DNA of 64,000 nt from Diploptera punctata (lineage: Eukaryota; Arthropoda; Insecta; Blattodea; Blaberidae), in the NCBI GenBank assembly GCA_030220185.1, contig JASPKZ010002333.1, positions 558,001 to 622,000 of the forward strand, written 5' to 3'. The notes under the pieces are model-generated. The model was not told where the DNA came from. It saw nothing but the letters and a program-made list of their open reading frames with translations, and searched no databases. A program made the translations under genes and the position numbers. This document shows, piece after piece, positions 1 through 11,836 of this stretch. Numbering within the stretch: position 1 is the first letter of the stretch; every line of letters starts with the position of its first letter.

Positions 1-240
1 CATGACCATTTAACCGTGGGGGCAGAAGATAGGGACGTTCAAAAAGTGGAAGCAGTGGGTCCTTCTTCCTGCAAGACCTGCCACGCACTGACGTGGTTTG
101 TGCCCATGGCAAGTGCAATTATTCGTGTACTGGAAGAAGGATTCTCTCGAACCCTGTCGAGCACCTCTTCGAAATCCAGGGTACGACGAGTTCGTCTTGC
201 GCCGGAATCCGGATTATGCACGACCAGGGTTCCAATTTTC
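1..240 (-). pseudogene. N-terminal fragment of a mariner-type transposase
   Basis: On the minus strand, about 60 codons (221 down to 39) read as a helix-turn-helix DNA-binding segment with the spacing of Tc1/mariner-like transposases: an Arg-rich stretch, then 'RVRENPSSSTRI', then 'VSAWQVLQEEG'. Past the stop at about 39 the similarity seems to continue in another frame ('ERPYLLPPRLNGH'), so there is a frameshift. No catalytic domain is present and the piece runs off the window start. It is a relic, not a host gene. The family assignment rests on motif spacing recognised by eye. Confidence 0.5.
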
Positions 241-261
241 CCTTAGACGCCGGTGGATAGT

Positions 262-2944
262 TTGGAAAGTTGAATGATGAGGATGTTGTCTGCCAGGATA
301 TCTTTTTCTTACATTTGTGCAGCTACATGCACATTTCCTCTTGCCTCACATAATGCATATCTTCTAATTATTCATTGAATGCATAAACATTAGCCATAAC
401 GTTCACGTCAATGTAAACAATGTTGCTCCTACAAAGCAATAGTGAAACAGACTGGTATCACGGGCACGCGCATGAGCAGATGGTATGAACAGACTAAATG
501 TACACTATTTTAAAAATAATTTTACCTGAGCATTTCATGTCATTAAATTACGCAATTCGTTTAATTCAAAATAAATACTTATGCTTAAATATAATATCAG
601 AATGTCAATTATGTAACTGCATAAGCAATATCCTCCTCTGAATAAAAATGAGATCCAAATCCGGCATTACAACATTCAGTGTCAAGCGTACTACCGACTG
701 AGCTATTACTGCGAACGAGATTTGAACTCTCAGACATCTAATATGTATGATTGCATGACGGGGCAGAGATTCCAGACTGTCAGTGACGCACTAGTTCTTG
801 CCGAAAGACGAAATGTCCATAAAAACAAGGCTCAAAATGTTGAAAATGCTACAATATTTGCAATTAAAACTAGGGTTATCCTACTATTGGAGCAGAACTG
901 AAGTATTCCCAAGACAAACCATACTCACGATTTTCTACATTGTTGAATAATGAGTACGAACGTCCAATTTAAAAAAAAGTCATATAACTTCAAAATTTGG
1001 CTTCAGACACCCCAAATTTCTTATCTCAAAATGTTCGTCTAACTCTCCTCTACAATACCTGAAAGTTTGTCGGTGTTATTCATTAACACTCTGTATATGA
1101 AAATTTAACAAAAAAGTTATAATAGTTAAACCAAAAACTTTATCTCTAAGAAGAAAAGTTAAATGCTTTAATTTTGTAAAATGGCGACTAAATATTTTAT
1201 TACCTAACATATTAAAACAGGGAGTGATACCATCGACTCTAAAGCTGTAATACAATCTATTGCTTATTTGGGCAACTCCCTAGTGCGGAATATAGGTCAC
1301 CAACCTCAACAGCGTGCTACGCTTCATCATCATGAACTTATTTAGGTTTAGGTCGTTTGTGCCTGTTCCTATGAGATCTCAAGATGTGGTTGGTCAATCC
1401 TGGAACATGAGTTTGTAGCGGGGTTCCTTAACTTTGGTTTATAGGTCAAAAAAGGGATTGTTGGGCGCCGTGTTAGTGTAGAATTCCTCTATCTGGAGGA
1501 ATTTGGGTTATGGTCGGTGAGCTTGAGGATCTTTCCCAGGGATAAGGAAGCGGATCTGGCGGGCATACGACTATGCGAGACGAATTGTTTTAACACTTTT
1601 ATTTTCAATGATGCACATTAAAAAAAAGTATGAGGCACGTTACAAGTAATTTAATCCTATTGTCGGCACTGATCTCAAGATTTACGCTGTTTATAGTCAG
1701 TTAATTGTTGACCGCGATCATCTTAGTCGTACTCTAAGTTTTGAGTAAATATTTATAAGTATCTATATTTGTGATAAGAGTAAAAAAGTTCAAGTCCAAA
1801 ATTCAACTGTATGGTTGCGCGGCCTGAATTTAAGTATAAGTTAATGACGGTGAATTTATGAGTGCTTTTAGCTGCTATGAACGATGCGCCACGATGAGCT
1901 GTGATGAACTGGTTTATTGGTGTCGGTGCGCTGCCGAGAACTGATTTTGGTTCGCGTTTAGAGGAAAACAACGTTTCTCCCACTATTCGAATACAACGTC
2001 TTGAGATCATTACCATGTTAATTTAATACAGATCTTTTAATTGGTGAAAGACCTGTACTTGATTTGAAGGACGGCTTCCTGATTTCCGATAGGGTGCGAC
2101 GTCACCAAGTTTTATTAGTTCCCGCCCATTCTGTCGCGCGGTACAGTTGAGTTATCAGTTTACGAATCTCGAACCTGGGAATTCCTATCTAATCAAAGCT
2201 ACGTTTTTAGAATTTAGTTTAAGGTCGTTGACCATTTTCGCTTGGCTTCATTACTAGCGTTTTTTTTTCCGCGTTTATAAAAAAACACCTGTGTAATTGT
2301 TTGCGATATTGCAAGTAATAACGCCTTTGTTTGCTCTCCCTCATAGCGTTGTTTATGTGGAGTTGAGTTTTTTCCGGGTCATGTATCAAGCATTCTTTTC
2401 GAACTGTCCAAACGTGCGGTTTAAGTATTGTAACATTTCGAGTCCACAAAGAAACGTTTGCTAAGCTGCCTGAAAATACATTTTTCCAAGTTCCAACTCT
2501 TTTATACATCTTTCATGTACCTATCAATTGACAATAGCGAATATGTGTACCGAGCCAAGTTTCTTTCGTATATTGTAACTGGTTATTAATTTCACATCTT
2601 ATCAACTTATTAGGATCGCAATATTTTCAATTTATACTGCCCTTATTGATCTGCATTTGATTTCCCGATTTAAAAGAGTGTAGTTAAGCCATGTGTCCGA
2701 CCATTATTTCTCCCAACAGTTTACTGAGTTATTCGTCATTTTAATTCACTTCATCATTCATTGTTTATTCTGTTGTTCGTTTTAATGGAGGCTGGGTGAA
2801 ACAAAGTGCTGTAACCCATATTAATTTTGGCCTTCCTTTATCTGGAAGTCCTAGGTTGATACTCTATGCTAATTTTAGTAAAGCGCGATGGGTTCTTCCT
2901 TTTGACACGTTTTAAACAATTGCTTTGGTAATACTGAATTTCTT
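262..2944. other. Upstream or intronic stretch without a recognisable gene
   Basis: I see no supported coding region. At about 660-720 the minus strand carries a tRNA-like A box (TAGCTCAGTCGG) followed by degenerate sequence, probably a decayed SINE head. At about 960-1095 the sequence ends in 'CACTCTGTAT' after a stretch resembling the terminal region of mariner-like elements, possibly the 5' end of the minus-strand relic at the window start. The remainder, including small ORFs around 1.75-2.5 kb, shows no motif I know. Confidence 0.4.
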
Positions 2945-3220
2945 CGACTATATTTTAAAATTTTAATTTCGGATTGTTGGTCATCCATTGAGAGATGAAT
3001 GGACTCAAACAATCGCCACTCTTTCGACCAAGATACTTTTTTCGTCTGGCTTATCACCTTCGACCAGTCCGGCTTGGGTAACCCTATTGTCAACAATGCT
3101 AACGCCGGCATAGCTCTCGGGATCATTTAAGCAAGTAAGCCACTCCACCACGACAAGGTAAAGATACCATGGAGGATTGTTGGTTATCCATTGGGAGATG
3201 AATGGACTCAAACATTTTTA
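2945..3220 (-). mobile_element. Fragment resembling an RTE-type LINE 5' leader, flanked by direct repeats
   Basis: The minus strand reads 'CCTTGTCGTGGTGGAG', then a 'GATCCCGAGAGCTATGCC' segment, then 'AAGCCGGACTGGTCGAAGG', a leader I associate with arthropod RTE-like LINEs. It lies between two copies of a roughly 43-bp direct repeat (about 2972-3015 and 3174-3218, a few mismatches) that share a 'GAGATGAATGGACTCAAAC' core. The repeat is too long for an ordinary target duplication, so a local duplication is as likely. No intact ORF. Confidence 0.35.
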
Positions 3221-3519
3221 ACTAGTATTAATGGTACCATACTTCACAGGAAACTGCCCTTATGGTAGTATTATGTGTTTCACAGCGCTGAATTCCATGG
3301 CTCATTCCTCACTGTCGACTTTCCGAATCTCGGCTCGTCCGTAGTGAGGTTTACGATGCCCTATTCCAGCAGGTAATCCTACTACCACTATACCAAACTG
3401 CGCCATTGCATTTTAATTTCCCACCTACACCGCCGTATAGGTAAGGGTTAACTGTTGAACTCCTGACAGTTAGCAAAACAAAGAAAGTAGTCGTCAAAAG
3501 GTACAGTTATTGCAGCACC

Positions 3520-3684
3520 ACTATGATGGTTGTCCAGCAACTCGCTTTGTTTCTCTGCAGCTGTTATATATAATTAAATACAAAGATGCCGACTACTGCC
3601 ACTATAATAATTCTGCATGTTAATCATTGTCAAGCATTGTCGCGCGGCACCTGCTTTTATATAAATGGACAACCATCATAGTGC
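3520..3684. repeat. Short inverted repeat (hairpin arms)
   Basis: The arm 'CACTATGATGGTTGTCC' near 3520-3536 is matched by its reverse complement 'GGACAACCATCATAGTG' near 3666-3682, separated by about 130 bases. This may be a MITE or fold-back relic; no transposase is nearby and the class is unknown. Confidence 0.4.
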
Positions 3685-3980
3685 AGCGATAGTACCAGCA
3701 TGGCATGTTAGACAGCACAGTGTAGCCGTCACAAAAAAAAAAAAGATAGAGTTTTCCAATTTAACAAAGGAAATATATATTCCTTAAACCAGTAAGATCG
3801 GACCATAACTTCGGCTTGCTGAGGAATTAGCTTAATTTACACAATTCCTGTGTGAAGGCCCACATGTTCTGGGGAACTGTCCCCAGGGACTTCTCCTGCA
3901 TGATGTTGTAAGGACTCTCCTGGCGAACAGTCTCTGTTTCAAAGAATTTGTAGTTTTTGCAGACAGCAACATGTGTATTG

Positions 3981-4289
3981 GGGCACGCCGTAGCGTAGTG
4001 GTTAAGGCACTGAGCTACAAGCCGGAGGGTCGAGGGTTCAAGTCCCGTTGGGGTCAGGATTTTTAAACTGACCCCAAATCCTCTGGCGGCACTATGGCCC
4101 TGGGGTCGACTCAGCCTCTAACGGAAATGAGTACCAGACGCTTGTTCTGGGGGTAAAGGCGGCCGTCACGCAGGGCTGACAACCCGGCTGACATAAAGTG
4201 CCGATTGTCTAGAAAAAGTGGGAGCCTTAACCTCCTACTATCCCAAGGGCCTCCGGGCCTGTTATGGGATAACTTTACTTACTTTACTT
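3981..4289 (+). mobile_element. tRNA-derived SINE, family A (full-length copy)
   Basis: The head has RNA polymerase III internal promoter elements: an A box TAGCGTAGTGG at 3991-4001 and a B box GGTTCAAGTCC at 4035-4045. A conserved non-tRNA body follows, ending in a run of ACTTTACTT-like repeats. A second copy lies inverted at 16355-16595 without the head, and a tail fragment lies at 28381-28443, so it is dispersed. Confidence 0.75.
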
Positions 4290-5009
4290 GCAACAGGTGT
4301 ATTAATATTTGCATTAACAAGAAGAAAAGCAAAGGAGAAATCATAGACTATGCTTTTCCTATTGAATCCTCCAACACACAACCTAAGGAGGTTAATAAAA
4401 AAAGAGGAATATTTATGAGTCCACAATAACGTATATACAAGAAAAATACATCAACCAAATTTGGGCTCTTTGCTGTGAGAAGTACCATAACTAATTCGAT
4501 TTTAGAGATTTCTTTATGTCTGAAGTAATGCCACTGTTCTTATTTTTATATTTTTTAGTTTGTCCTTTTATAGCATTGGCTGATTTAACCTTCTCTTTTT
4601 CATTATACAACACTCTAGTTACTTCAACTGCTTGATAATTCAGAGCTTTTCTTCATTTATTTGTATTTTGTTTCTTCAATCTGAAAGTCAATAGAATGTC
4701 TTTGAATGAAGTGTCTAACATGTATCCTTCATCATTAGACCCAGGTGAACTATCACTAGATTCTTCAGAAGAGAAAAGATTTTACATGTGGAGTATGGAT
4801 CATCAGAATCTCCTTGTTCTGAAACCGTCTTCCTTGTGCTGTATGCATAACTGACTGATCTGGAAGCAATGGGATGTCAGGCAATCCTCTTCTGCTGAAT
4901 TCTGAGGGAGCATAGGCACATTCAAGGATAGCATTAGGATTGAATGGTTAAATTCTAGTTGCAGAAAATCCACTTGAAACATTCACTGGTGTTATTAAGC
5001 TTTACTGCT
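4290..5009. other. AT-rich stretch, nothing recognised
   Basis: No coding, tRNA-like or terminal-repeat signal that I can support. It ends at a TTGG-repeat tract that is the 3' tail of the minus-strand LINE that follows. Confidence 0.4.
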
Positions 5010-5868
5010 TAAAAGTAATGTTGGTTGGTTGGTTGGTATCTAATGTCGAGCACTTGATAATGAAATCATTCACTCTTTTGCACTCCAATATTTAGCAGAA
5101 AGGCTGGCCTCTTCTACAAAAGCTGGACAACGGAGGAGATGGTTTCTTTCCATATCTTCATTTAAATTGCAAAAAGGGCATTTAGGTGGATCTGTTATGC
5201 CAATTATGTGTAGGTGTTTATTCAGGCAGTCATGTCCTGTTAGCAGTCTGAATGTTGCTACTGCGGATTTTCTTAGTAATGTCATAAGCTTGTAGATTTT
5301 CCCATTCCTTTCCAGATGTTTTGGTGGTGTATTCTTCTCTAAGTTTATTGATATATTTATTTGAGATAATTCTTTTGATAGAGTGAAAGGAAACTGGAGT
5401 AGAAGTTGGGTTTGAAACAATTTTGCTACCCTTCTTGGCCAGAAAATTGGCTATTTCATTGCCTGTCACTCCACAATGGGCCGGAATCCATTGAAGTACA
5501 ACTTCTTTATGTAGACGGGATAACTGTTTTATCATTTTGTGACATTCAATAATTTTGATGCTTTTGGGTGTTGTGTCTCGTGTTATAGAGAGAATGGCTG
5601 CTTTGGAGTCACATAGAATTACAACTTTTGTAAATTTTTGGATGTGATATAAAAGATTTTGTAAACTTAAGAAAATTGCTAGAATTTCACCATTAAAGTT
5701 TGTTGAATTTGTGTTTAGTTTACGATAAAAGGAGAAAAGTGGACATACTGCACCAGCGTCATTTGGTAGGCTGGAGCCCTCTGTAAAAATATGTATCCAT
5801 TCAGGAGCAGGGTATCTTAGATTTATTATTTCCAGTGACATTTGTTTTAAAATATGTAAAAGTAATGT
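5010..5868 (-). mobile_element. 5'-truncated copy of an RNase H-bearing LINE
   Basis: The minus strand encodes the C-terminal third of the same LINE that is nearly complete at 32284-35324: the RNase H domain ('IHIFTEGSSLP', 'LCDSKAAIL', 'WIPAHCGVTGNEIANF') and the terminal zinc-finger-like region with CPFCNLNEDMERNHLLRC. The two copies are very similar by eye. This one carries frameshifts (two overlapping ORFs, 5841-5230 and 5420-5070) and a D-to-E change in the first RNase H motif (TDGSS to TEGSS). Similarity stops abruptly near 5868, as expected for a 5'-truncated reverse-transcribed copy. It ends in a CCAA-repeat tail near 5010-5035. Confidence 0.85.
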
Positions 5869-5994
5869 AAAACTCTCTTTAAAAATATTTAGAATAGAAG
5901 TCGTCTGATAGCATTGTTAATAGTGCAGGCTATCTGCCTTGGACATAAGAGAATTTTATAAGAGGAAAGGAACTTTGACAGTTGAATTGGGTCT

Positions 5995-6075
5995 TGAATG
6001 GTGTAATGGATTGCACACTGATGCATAGAGTCAGAGGACTGGGGTTCGATTCCAGATTCAATCATAATTTTTATT
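5995..6075 (+). mobile_element. tRNA-like SINE head
   Basis: 'GAATGGTGTAATGGATTGC' resembles an A-box region and 'GGGGTTCGATTCCAG' is a good B box about 40 bases later, followed by AT-rich sequence. No cloverleaf closes well, so it is scored as a SINE head and not a tRNA gene. Confidence 0.5.
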
Positions 6076-6869
6076 TTCAAAAAATAAATTTATCAAGGAC
6101 TGGAATATGTTAAATTAAATATAACGTCAAAATGATTGATTATTACCATGCTACATTTTTTAATGCATTTCATTTTTTTTTTAGAAAATGAGTAATATTA
6201 CACAAGGATTAATTGCTATATACATAGAATGTCTTCATGAGGCATATGTAAGAAAAACACATATGGAAATTTATGTTCCAAATAAGACCCATGGGCCTTG
6301 TTTAGTTTATCAGTTGAGGGTCGTGTTTAGATCTCACTGCAAATACATGTGTTCACACTTTGTTTCATCTAAAATATGAATATACTTTCATCGACAAAAA
6401 AAAAGTCAGTACTCTATCATATTTTATAAAGCAATAGCCTCAAAATGCTGTACAACATTGTCAATGTATGTTAGGTTTCTAATTAATGAAAAAGATTTAA
6501 CAACTTACCTTGTAGCAGTAGCTCAAAACAGCTTTTATGGTTCAATTGAGCCAAACATGGCAGAAACATCCATTTCAAGATATGTGGTTTTTGGTCTTGC
6601 CACTAGATGCCAGGCATTAACAGAAACATAACTAATTTTGTATAATTTTCAGCTCTCAATAAATCAGAGATAGAGCATTATTTAGAATCAGCCATTATTT
6701 GCCAAACCTGCCTTATTTAACAAGTGGATTATTTGAGACAAATAGTCAATAAAGTCACATTAAATGCTTTCTGCACAGCAATGGACCTGTGGATTTGTTA
6801 GCACTAGTGAGTTAGTTAATTAGTTTGTTATAACAGAGTTTGGTTATCTCACTAGACTATTGGAGATAA

Positions 6870-7650
6870 AAGTAAGCAGGTCAAAATAAGTGTGGTCCTT
6901 GCATAAACAGTTCTTGCAGTGTGAACATTTGTCACAGTTCTTATGGAAACACTCTTCTGTTAATCCTTCTTTGAAGCAGTATTCCAAGAGTGTTTGAAAT
7001 ACACCAGTAAAGTCTTTGGTGTATTCACTTAAAAAAAAAAATATAGCTTAAGTTGGAAAATCTTGTTGGCGAGAACTGAAAATACATAAACGATTAAAGA
7101 CGTAAGAAGTGGTCTATGTGCCATATGTTAATATCATTGTCACTCTCAGATGACAGTAAAATTATATCTATGATAAATTTCACAATATTTTTTGTATGGA
7201 TGAAGAAGGAAGCATCGGGAGGTTGTACAATGTCTATGCATTTTACTGGAATCAATTTCTTGATGAATTCAATCTCTTAGAAACTTTGGAGTTGTATATT
7301 TTGTCATCTCTATTGTATGTTCCACGAGTAAACCAAAAGAAGACCTTTAGTTTATTTTTGTTTATTTTAGCAGATTTGCTAGCAAACACCTTGGCGTTAG
7401 GTGTAGATTTATATTCATATTTGCAGGAAAATAGCTAGTGGGTTCTGATACAAGGACAAGCAAATGGTAACAATGTACCATCTATCCCAATCCCTGGCAC
7501 TATCATATAAGAGTGAGATTGCCATTATGGATTTAACTGCACCAAAGATATATGTGCTTCCCTTCATTGCAAGAGTTCATTCAGATAGTAACTCTTTATC
7601 AAATCTCGATTGGTCGGCAATAATTACTTGATCGGGTGACAGACTTTTTC
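6870..7650 (-). pseudogene. Degenerate coding relic of an unidentified transposon
   Basis: On the minus strand, pieces in different frames read as eroded protein: near 7620-7560 'PDQVIIADQSRFDKELLSE'; near 7490-7320 a stretch with 'GTLLPFACPC' and 'SAKINKNKLKVFFW'; near 7030-6872 a Cys-rich stretch with 'NCDKCSHCKNCLCKDH'. The order resembles the catalytic core and C-terminus of a DDE-type transposase ('DQSRF..EL', 'ADGTLLP'), but I cannot name the superfamily. Several stops and frameshifts separate the pieces. Confidence 0.3.
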
Positions 7651-7794
7651 CTTGTGAGTATGATCTCTTTTGTTAGGGAAGTAAATTCTTATGCTCCATG
7701 TTATGTTCATGACACTTAAAAGAACTGTAAACCTGAAATAAGGGATGTCTTAACAATTGCAACATTTAATGATTTCTTCTTCTTCTTCCTTTCA

Positions 7795-8520
7795 TGTGAT
7801 AGACCTAGTGGTCTGTTACGGTCTCAATCCAACGTTTGAAGGGTCTGCCCAAAGATCTCTTGCCTGGTGGCTGGTAATTTAATATCTGACGTGGTATTCT
7901 CGTTCTGCTCATTCTTCGTACGTGAGATTTCCAGTTGTTTCTGTATTTTTGTACATATTCCATGACTGATTCTGTGTGTAATTCTTTGAGAATCTCAGAA
8001 TTCCTGTTATGGTCTGTCCTTGAATAGCTCGCAGTACGTCTCATAAATTTCATTTCTGCCGCAGTTAAGTTGGTTTCTTTTGTACCCTTTAATTTTCTCT
8101 TAGTTTCTGATATTACTGCTATATGAATTTTTTTCCGATTTAAGTTTTCATCTAATTGATCGTCTTTATGAGTAATACTGCGGACGTTCCAAGCAGCAAA
8201 ATTCATTATATTTATCTTTTTCCAATTCGTCTCCTTTAACAAGCTTGGGTCATCATCATTTAGAGCAGTCCTTTGACATCTTCTTTGAGACTTTTTAGTA
8301 AGGTTAGTCCTCACAACAGGTTACTGGCCTGAAGTGAGTAAATCCAGTGGTGGGGTTGCCACCTTAGGCCTCTGGACAGGTGCGATTATGATGCAGCATT
8401 TACTCTGTATCTTGATGGAACGGTTATACCACCATGACTCGGTCCCCAGCGCCCCGCTTGTTTTAGGCAGGTTGCACCAGGAGCAGGTGGGGTTGGGATT
8501 TAGATAGGAGAGGTTATATA
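7795..8520 (-). mobile_element. Internally deleted RTE-like LINE derivative
   Basis: Reading on the minus strand from 8520: a leader typical of RTE-like elements (about 8520-8315), then the start of an AP-type endonuclease ('NFAAWNVRSI', then 'IAVISETKRKLKG'), then an abrupt join to the C-terminal end of the reverse transcriptase ORF ('LTAAEMKFMRRTASY', 'IPRQILNYQPPGKRSLGRP'). The junction lies near 8090-8070. The fused frame stays open for 169 codons (8314-7805). The whole RT core is missing, so this is a deletion derivative that could only move in trans. Confidence 0.7.
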
Positions 8521-8539
8521 GAATGTACTTCACTATCTT

Positions 8540-10126
8540 TTGGTAAAAAGCATCATTAAAATTCTACTAATACTATATAATTATGTAGATTTTGCTTTCT
8601 AGAAACCATTCTTTATATATATTCCTCATGCATTTTAATGCCATATTTAACTATACTACCTCTTTATAGATGTCCTATTTGGATTAAGTGATAAAAGTCA
8701 AATTTATAATGCAGGGGGCAAATAACTATTTTTATTTATAATTTTTATTTTGTCTTCACTAACAGTGTTTTAATTGGGAAAAAAAATATTTGGGGGGACT
8801 TACCTGTATAGGAGCGTACATGAAGGTTCCATACAAATTATATATTATATATACTGCATATAGAACAAAGATTTAAACATAATTCTGACAAAATAACTAT
8901 GCACTGATAGTTCCAACAATACTGTTATAGTAAATTATAAGCAAATAGATATAAAAAAATCCACCCCAAATATTTGGGAGAATGCTGTCCCACTGCATTT
9001 ACCTCAACTAAAGCAGGGTTCATTAATTATAGGCATATTTGTCTTTTTTAAGTTTATTTTTTACATTTCTTTAAAATATAAATAGTTTCAGTATTTAATT
9101 AAATGGGTGTAATTAGGAACTATAACTAATTCAGGAAATAATTGTAATCTGCAAAATATTGTATAAAAGATACATGTACAAAATTTAGAAAAAAAATCAG
9201 GGTACCAGTACTTCATTTAAAAAAAATTGAATTCATGGGAGATGTTGAGAAAGGAATCTGGTTATCTGGAACAAAAGAAAAATGTTAAATGCAGAGTAAT
9301 TTTACACTCAGAAAAGATCCTGATACTCATTTTATGAAGGCTAAGTAGATTTCATAGCAATATGGGCACAAACAAATTGAGAAAATGATCTACTACTTGA
9401 CTAATTGGGATCAAACTCTACTACCCGGTGCTGAGAAAATGTAAGTTAACAAAATTAAGTGAACACTGAGCATAAAACTTTGTGCATTACTTTATTTTTG
9501 TATACTTTTTTCATGGCATGACAGGCCTAGAAATACTTGACCTTTACTAGCTACTTCCACATGTGCCAATCAGAGAGGTGAATGATCATCTAACCAGTAT
9601 AGGGGCGATATGATCAGCATGCTAGTGGACATTAGTCCCGTACACTGGCTGAAATACATAAGAAAATTTGTCCTTACTGGAGACTTTTGCCAACTCTGAA
9701 CCAAAGCATGATGCTCTTTTTTATATAGCTTATTGCTTGAAATAATTAATTTCTGTTTTTATAAGTGTTATCATAAAATCTGACTGTAATATCATTCCCA
9801 TTGTTGATGTTTGGTTAATTTTTGGGAATCTGGAATTTTATGTAAAATCATTTAATTGTCCCTTGAAGAAATTGACCAATCAAAACTTAATTTGGATAAT
9901 AAAATGTCAGTTTTGTTCTTCACTGCTAAGATTAAAGAACCTTATACAGTGAATAAAAAAAACAAAGTCTTAACCATAGTTTTATAAACATTGCCATAAA
10001 TTTTCAGTTTTTTTTAATTGTCATGTAAACAATTAAAAAGTTGTGATCATCATTATTTTGTTCTTGCAATTGACTGATAGTGTTAATCTGGTAGCTTCCT
10101 ATTATCTTAATATTATTAGTTTTGAA
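8540..10126. other. AT-rich stretch, little recognised
   Basis: No gene seen. An imperfect inverted repeat pairs 'AAAAATATTTGGGG' (about 8784) with 'CCCCAAATATTTGGG' (about 8965), arms about 180 bases apart, possibly a MITE relic. The rest is AT-rich with no motif I can name. Confidence 0.35.
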
Positions 10127-10232
10127 TAATGTATAGTCTTTTTTTTTTAAATACAATAGGAAGTAACATTAAGAGGTTTATTTAATAATGAAGATATTTC
10201 ATCTGCATATTCTTACCTCTTATGGTTGTTTT

Positions 10233-10276
10233 TGTTGAACATATGTTTCAAGGCTTCTGAGCCCCATCGTCAGTGT
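10233..10276 (-). ncRNA. Type I hammerhead ribozyme motif (PLE left arm)
   Basis: Minus strand: CUGACGA core, stem II GGGGCU/AGCCUU with loop CAGA, then GAAA and self-complementary stem III ACAUAUGU. The cleavable base is U17, with C as the first base of stem I. Stem I is weak here. The mirrored motif lies at 11636-11682. Confidence 0.6.
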
Positions 10277-10919
10277 TAACAGACTGATTTTTATCAAGTT
10301 GTTGGCCCTGATTCTTGACTCCTGCTCCCTATGCCTGTGGTACAAGAATTTGCTAATGAAGTTACTTTCTCCAGGAATTTCAAAATTCATAGTTCTTTCC
10401 TTGTTCTTCTGTATGTAGATTTTTTCCCATACGATGAGTTTATTTTTGTTTTCTAACTGTTTTAATAATCTAGTGTTTGTATCTATTTTGTGTTTTTTTG
10501 ACCAAACATGAACAGCTACTGCAGATTTTTCTATTTTCCCCCCTTTTTTTTTTACATTTCTTATATGTTCTTTGGTTCTAATGGTTAAATTTCTTTTTGT
10601 TTTCCCTATGTATATCTTATCACAGTCTGCACATTTTATTTGTTATATACCTGATTATACATCATCAATCTTTACATTTTTGTTGGTTTTTATTAGTTTA
10701 TTTAAACTATAATCATTCTTTGGTACTAAACTAATATTAAATTTTCTAAAAATCTTTTGAAATTTGTTGTGTGCCCAAGGGTGATATGTGAATTTCCTGT
10801 ATCTTTTGGTTTTTCTATCTGAAGAGTGCTTTCGTTCCTCAATTTTTGTTTTTTGTACTTCTCAATTTTTTTGTGTATCATTTTTTCACTGAACCATTTT
10901 CTTTTGCAACCTCAATTAT

Positions 10920-11637
10920 ATGTTTTCTCATAGATTGGTAAATATACCCATGGATAAGAAAAATTATGTGTTAGAGAGAAAATACATAATTGAGGTTGCA
11001 AAAGAAAATGGTTTCAGTGAAAAAATGATACTCAAAAAATTGAAAGTACAAAAAACAAAAATTGAGGAACAAAAGCACTCTTCTGATAGAAAAACCAAAA
11101 GATAAAAGAAATACAGGAAATTCACATATCACCCTTGGGCACACAATAAATTTCAAAAGATTTTTTGAAAAATTTAATATTAGCTTAGTACCAAAGAATG
11201 ATTATAGTTTAAATAAACTAATAAAACCAAAAAAAAAAAAAATGTAAAGATTGATGATGGTAAAAAAATCAGGAATGTATCAAATAAAATGTGCAGACTG
11301 TGATAACGATAAGATATACTTAGCGAAACAAAAAGAAATTTTACCATTAGAACCAAAGAACACAAGAAATGTAAATAAAGGGGAAGTAGAAAGGTCTGCA
11401 GTGGCTGCACACGTTTTGTCAGAAAAACACAAAATAGACGTAAACACAAAATTATTAAATCAAAAAACAAAAATGAACTCACCATATGGGAAAATCTACA
11501 TACAGAAGAACAAGGAAAGAATTATGAATTTTGAAATTCCCAAAGAAAGGAATCTCATTTGCAAGTTCATTGAACCACAGGCAAAGGATCAGGAGTCAAG
11601 AATCAGGGCCGACACCTTGAGAAAAATCAGTCTGTAA
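10920..11637 (+). pseudogene. PLE C-terminal region with decayed GIY-YIG endonuclease
   Basis: Two frames cover it. The first (10920-11105) reads 'HRLVNIPMDKKNYVLERKY', the linker between RT and endonuclease in PLEs. The second (11251-11637) reads 'KSGMYQIKCADC..KIYLAKQKE', so the GIY has become GMY and the YIG has become YLA; then 'SAVAAHVLSEKH' with the His ligands and 'INFEIP'-like C-terminal sequence. The catalytic Tyr/Gly changes and a frameshift near 11106 mark it as dead. Hammerhead remnants follow immediately downstream. Confidence 0.75.
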
Positions 11638-11682
11638 TCGTTGACGATGGGGCTCAGAAGCCTTGAAAGATATGTTTAACAA
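11636..11682 (+). ncRNA. Hammerhead ribozyme motif (PLE right arm), partly decayed
   Basis: Plus-strand partner of the motif at 10233-10276: UUGACGA (C3 to U), the same stem II with loop CAGA, then GAAA, but stem III begins with G instead of C. The 5' strand 'AUCG' would pair with the consensus CGA after the cleavage site. Probably inactive or weakened. Confidence 0.5.
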
Positions 11683-11836
11683 AAACAACCATAAGAGGTA
11701 AGAATATGTAGACCAAATATCTTCATTAATGTATAGTCTATCATGTAATGTGAATTTGGATAATAATTAACTATAATTTCAATTTAACTCATATCAGTCC
11801 AGCTGTATGATTCCAAACTGTAATGTATGTATATAT

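Larger units (their letters stand above)
10127..11739. mobile_element. Penelope-like element inverted dimer with hammerhead ribozymes
   Basis: A 13-bp direct repeat TAATGTATAGTCT (10127-10139 and 11727-11739) flanks the insertion. Inside the left end is a one-sided tail (AGGAAGTAACATTAAGAGG at about 10159-10177). Then comes a minus-strand PLE copy (10190-10919) joined head to head to a plus-strand copy (about 10920-11726). Both encode the C-terminal region with GIY-YIG endonuclease remnants; neither keeps the reverse transcriptase. The left copy is truncated at 'TATAATTGAGG' and the right one starts slightly further 5' ('HRLVNIPMDKKNY'). Both reading frames are broken. Confidence 0.85.

Noticed and set aside
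1753..2509. Minus-strand ORFs of 87 and 96 codons as genes
   Set aside because: No recognisable motif, no splice context, and composition like the surroundings.
7196..7438. 80-codon plus-strand ORF as an upstream CstF-77 exon
   Set aside because: No HAT-repeat pattern or splice register; it overlaps the minus-strand transposon relic.
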